From the NCBI RefSeq assembly GCF_002115785.1, contig NZ_JFJY01000005.1, positions 1 to 64,000 of the forward strand: 64,000 nucleotides of DNA. Reading direction: 5' to 3'. Made by a program: the position numbers and the translations under genes. This document shows, in pieces, positions 61,915 to 64,000 of the stretch. This DNA is from Thalassospira sp. MCCC 1A03138 (GTDB taxonomy: Bacteria; Pseudomonadota; Alphaproteobacteria; Rhodospirillales; Thalassospiraceae). How positions within the stretch are numbered: the stretch's first letter is position 1; every line of letters begins with the position of its first letter. The notes beneath the pieces are model-generated. The model did no database searches and was not told the DNA's origin. It saw only the letters and a program-made list of their open reading frames with translations.

Positions 61915-62853
61915 TCAGACAGCTTGCGACATTCCCCTTTCAAACCGTTCACGCCGGAACCGGCTGGGTGACATGCCGCGATGACGGGCAAATTGTCGAT
62001 TGAAATGCGACAAGTTCTGAAACCCTGATTCCTCCGCCACCCGATAAATCGGCAAATCGGACGACAGCAGCAACGACATCGCCCGCCCCAACCGCAATCC
62101 CATTAGATAATCCTGAATGCTTGACCCTGTATGACGTTTGAAAAAACGGCGCAGGGTCCGTTCACTTATGCCAGTCTGATTGGCAATTTCAGCACTTCCG
62201 ATTTGTTCGACATAACGCGAATGCAAAATATCCAGAACCCGGCCAAGCCGGGTTGCCTCATGATAATCGGGTACCGTTGCATCAAATCGCTCGGATGCCA
62301 GCGGTATCCGTTCCCGCGCATCCAGCAAAACCCGCAATACCTCTACCAGCAACAATAACCGGTCGGCCGGATCACCAGCATCAAACCGAGGCGTATAGGC
62401 CGCAACCTTTCGTGCGGTCAGCGCATCGAATTTCACCCCCCGCCGTGCATCTGTCAGGACAGGTCGCAATCGTGCAAATTCCGGCATGGTTACACAAACA
62501 TTATCGATCCACTCTGCCGTAAACCAGAAGACAAAGGCCTGATGTGGCCGTTCACCCGGCTTTGCCTGCAAATCAAGATCATATGCCCCCGTATCAATTT
62601 TCCCCGCTGCTGGCGGGGCGGCATTGTCCGAATGCCATGTGTGGGGCAGGTTCGGCCCCAACAACACCAAATCATCGTTGCCATAAGATCCGATATGATC
62701 CCCGACATAGCGTTGCCCTTCGCTTCCAAGCGTCAGGGTCAGTTCATATTCCGGATGGAAATGCCACTCGAACGGGATCGCACGCAGATTCCGGTGCAGG
62801 CCACGCCACGACCGATCCGGTGCAATTTTCACATGTTCGAACAGCAGTTTCAT
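61915..62853 (-). CDS. AraC-family regulator (cupin sensor type)
   Basis: A 312-residue regulator with an N-terminal cupin-like sensor (about 15-110; HFHPEYELTLTLGSEGQRYVGDHIGSYGNDDLVLLGPNLPHTW) and a C-terminal double helix-turn-helix (about 215-300; IGSAEIANQTGISERTLRRFFKRHTGSSIQDYLMGLRLGRAM and SGFQNLSHFNRQFARHRGMSPSRF). It is divergent from a phytanoyl-CoA-dioxygenase-family gene (gap 140 bp) and likely controls it. Confidence 0.88.
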   Translation of the reverse strand: MKLLFEHVKIAPDRSWRGLHRNLRAIPFEWHFHPEYELTLTLGSEGQRYVGDHIGSYGNDDLVLLGPNLPHTWHSDNAAPPAAGKIDTGAYDLDLQAKPGERPHQAFVFWFTAEWIDNVCVTMPEFARLRPVLTDARRGVKFDALTARKVAAYTPRFDAGDPADRLLLLVEVLRVLLDARERIPLASERFDATVPDYHEATRLGRVLDILHSRYVEQIGSAEIANQTGISERTLRRFFKRHTGSSIQDYLMGLRLGRAMSLLLSSDLPIYRVAEESGFQNLSHFNRQFARHRGMSPSRFRRERFERGMSQAV

Positions 62854-62993
62854 TCAAATACTCGCTTATACGGCTATCAAAATCGATTAATTTGGCCGAA
62901 TAGTATCATATTATGTCCGCCCTGTCAGTGGGCGCGACCATCGTGGCCCTCTAGAATGGTTCCAACGTCATGAACCATGCGGGAGGAAAAATC

Positions 62994-63977
62994 ATGAGCA
63001 TGCTGGCAAACGCAACTAGGGCAACAATAGCCCCGACCGGCCCGAATGCGAACCGGCCGGGCAATTCCTCGGTCAAGGAAGTCACTGGCACGCAATTGCG
63101 TGATCTTGAAAAATCGCTGCCGTTGCGCGTGCTATCAGATGCGGACTTCAAACACTGGCAAACCTATGGCTATGTTGTCGTGAAAAATGCCGCCCTGCAG
63201 GAACAGATCAAGGCCACCATCGACTTCCTCTGGGAATTTCAGGAAATGGACCCGAATGATCCGGCAAGCTGGGCCCGGCCGCAAATGCGCGACCATGCCA
63301 TGACCGAATTGAACAATTCCGGCATGGTCGAAGCCTATCATCATCAATCAATGTGGAATAACCGCCAGACACCACGGGTTTATGACGCGTTTGTCGATAT
63401 CTGGGATCGCACTGATCTTTGGGTATCGATCGATCGCGCCAACCTTAATACCCCCAATGTTGGCGCACGTGCATTTGACGGTTTTATCCACTGGGACGCC
63501 GATACCAGCCAGGCCCCGTTGCCAATCAATGTGCAGGGGGTTTTATCGCTGGTCGATACCAATGATGATATGGGTGGGTTCCAGTGTGTACCGGACCTGT
63601 TTGCCAATTTCGCAGAATGGCTTTCCACCGCACCAAAGGACCGAGACCCGTTCCGGCCGGACATCGCCAATATACCGTATGAACCCAAACGCATCCCGAT
63701 GCAGGCGGGCGATCTTCTGATTTTCAATAGCCTGCTTGCACATGGCATTCGCGCCAACCGGTCCAACCAGACCCGCGTTGCGCAATATATATCCATGGCC
63801 CCGGCAACGCCCGAGGAACAGGAACTTGTTGATTGGCGGACCAAAAGCTGGTCGGAACGCCTGCCGGCACGCGGCCATGCCTTCCCGGGTGACCCGCGCA
63901 ATTGGGAACAGACGCGCTATGAACGCGCAAAGCTGACACCGCTTGGTGAAAAGCTTCTGGGTAAAGTTGCCTGGTAA
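62994..63977 (+). CDS. Phytanoyl-CoA dioxygenase-family Fe(II)/2-oxoglutarate enzyme
   Basis: A 327-residue oxygenase. The iron ligands are visible as His166-x-Asp168 in HWDAD and distal His250 in LLAHGIRAN, with the 2-oxoglutarate-binding Arg261 in QTRVAQY eleven residues later, as expected. The phytanoyl-CoA dioxygenase family also includes ectoine hydroxylase and other small-molecule hydroxylases, so acyl-CoA need not be the substrate. GGGAGG precedes the ATG at 62994, favouring it over the ATG at 62970. Divergent from an AraC regulator. The gene is complete inside the window. Confidence 0.88.
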   Translation: MSMLANATRATIAPTGPNANRPGNSSVKEVTGTQLRDLEKSLPLRVLSDADFKHWQTYGYVVVKNAALQEQIKATIDFLWEFQEMDPNDPASWARPQMRDHAMTELNNSGMVEAYHHQSMWNNRQTPRVYDAFVDIWDRTDLWVSIDRANLNTPNVGARAFDGFIHWDADTSQAPLPINVQGVLSLVDTNDDMGGFQCVPDLFANFAEWLSTAPKDRDPFRPDIANIPYEPKRIPMQAGDLLIFNSLLAHGIRANRSNQTRVAQYISMAPATPEEQELVDWRTKSWSERLPARGHAFPGDPRNWEQTRYERAKLTPLGEKLLGKVAW

Positions 63978-64000
63978 CAGAACAAAAAATGCCCCGGATT

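Overview
The window looks like chromosomal DNA of a free-living, probably marine alphaproteobacterium. The gyrA-coaD-cyclophilin and glnB-glnA arrangements, three TRAP-type solute receptors, two chemoreceptors and many short convergent or divergent transcription units fit Rhodospirillales, and the overall impression is Thalassospira-like. The genus is inferred from protein character and gene order, not from a search. I see no rRNA, insertion sequence, integrase, CRISPR array or prophage block.

Layout. 0.5-3 kb: a lipoprotein, uracil phosphoribosyltransferase (upp) and a SPOR-domain membrane protein. 3.2-3.4 kb: a strong candidate small RNA on the minus strand, with a Fur-like box over its promoter. 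3.7-6 kb: a large methyl-accepting chemotaxis protein with an unusual signalling tip. 6-14 kb: a catabolic island for an unidentified 2-hydroxy or 2-oxo acid. It holds an XRE-cupin regulator with an FMN 2-hydroxyacid dehydrogenase, divergent from a TRAP transporter (receptor, small and large permease), a DapA/NanA-family lyase and an FAD-linked 2-hydroxyacid dehydrogenase; a cupin protein follows on the other strand. 14-23 kb: aminopeptidase N, an orphan NarL-type response regulator, a secreted coiled-coil protein, a TetR repressor divergent from a Tat-exported tandem YdhR-like protein with two operator palindromes, an AI-2E-family permease, an AraC regulator and a LysE exporter. 23.6-28 kb: a 1319-residue transporter-sensor hybrid kinase with a small divergent gene. 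28-31 kb: two tandem paralogous TRAP receptors without permeases, and a lysozyme-like protein. 31.5-40.3 kb: a globin-coupled chemoreceptor, then an iron-uptake locus (AraC regulator, TonB-dependent receptor, iron-complex binding protein, DUF2218 protein, TonB-ExbD-ExbD-ExbB).

40.6-41.3 kb: three identical tRNA-Lys(UUU) genes, each with its own promoter and terminator, two of them on a nearly perfect 306-bp tandem duplication. 41.4-50 kb: the gyrA-coaD-cyclophilin operon, an EamA exporter, a small protein behind a Fur-like box, a DUF547 protein, a SprA-like protein that has lost its HExxH motif, pyrC and tRNA-His. 50.5-64 kb: a Gfo/Idh oxidoreductase, a LysR regulator, a rhodanese, an aminotransferase, glnB-glnA behind a sigma-54 promoter, a PAS-GGDEF protein, a small conserved-looking protein, an OsmC-family protein, two alpha/beta hydrolases, and an AraC regulator divergent from a phytanoyl-CoA-dioxygenase-family enzyme.

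The most interesting theme is iron. Three sites at about 3.4, 34.0 and 46.8 kb share a TTGCRAAYGATTWT core. They sit before the candidate small RNA, the TonB-dependent receptor and an unknown 70-residue protein. Together they suggest one Fur-type regulon that includes an undescribed, RyhB-like small RNA carrying repeated CUCUCUC (anti-Shine-Dalgarno) motifs.
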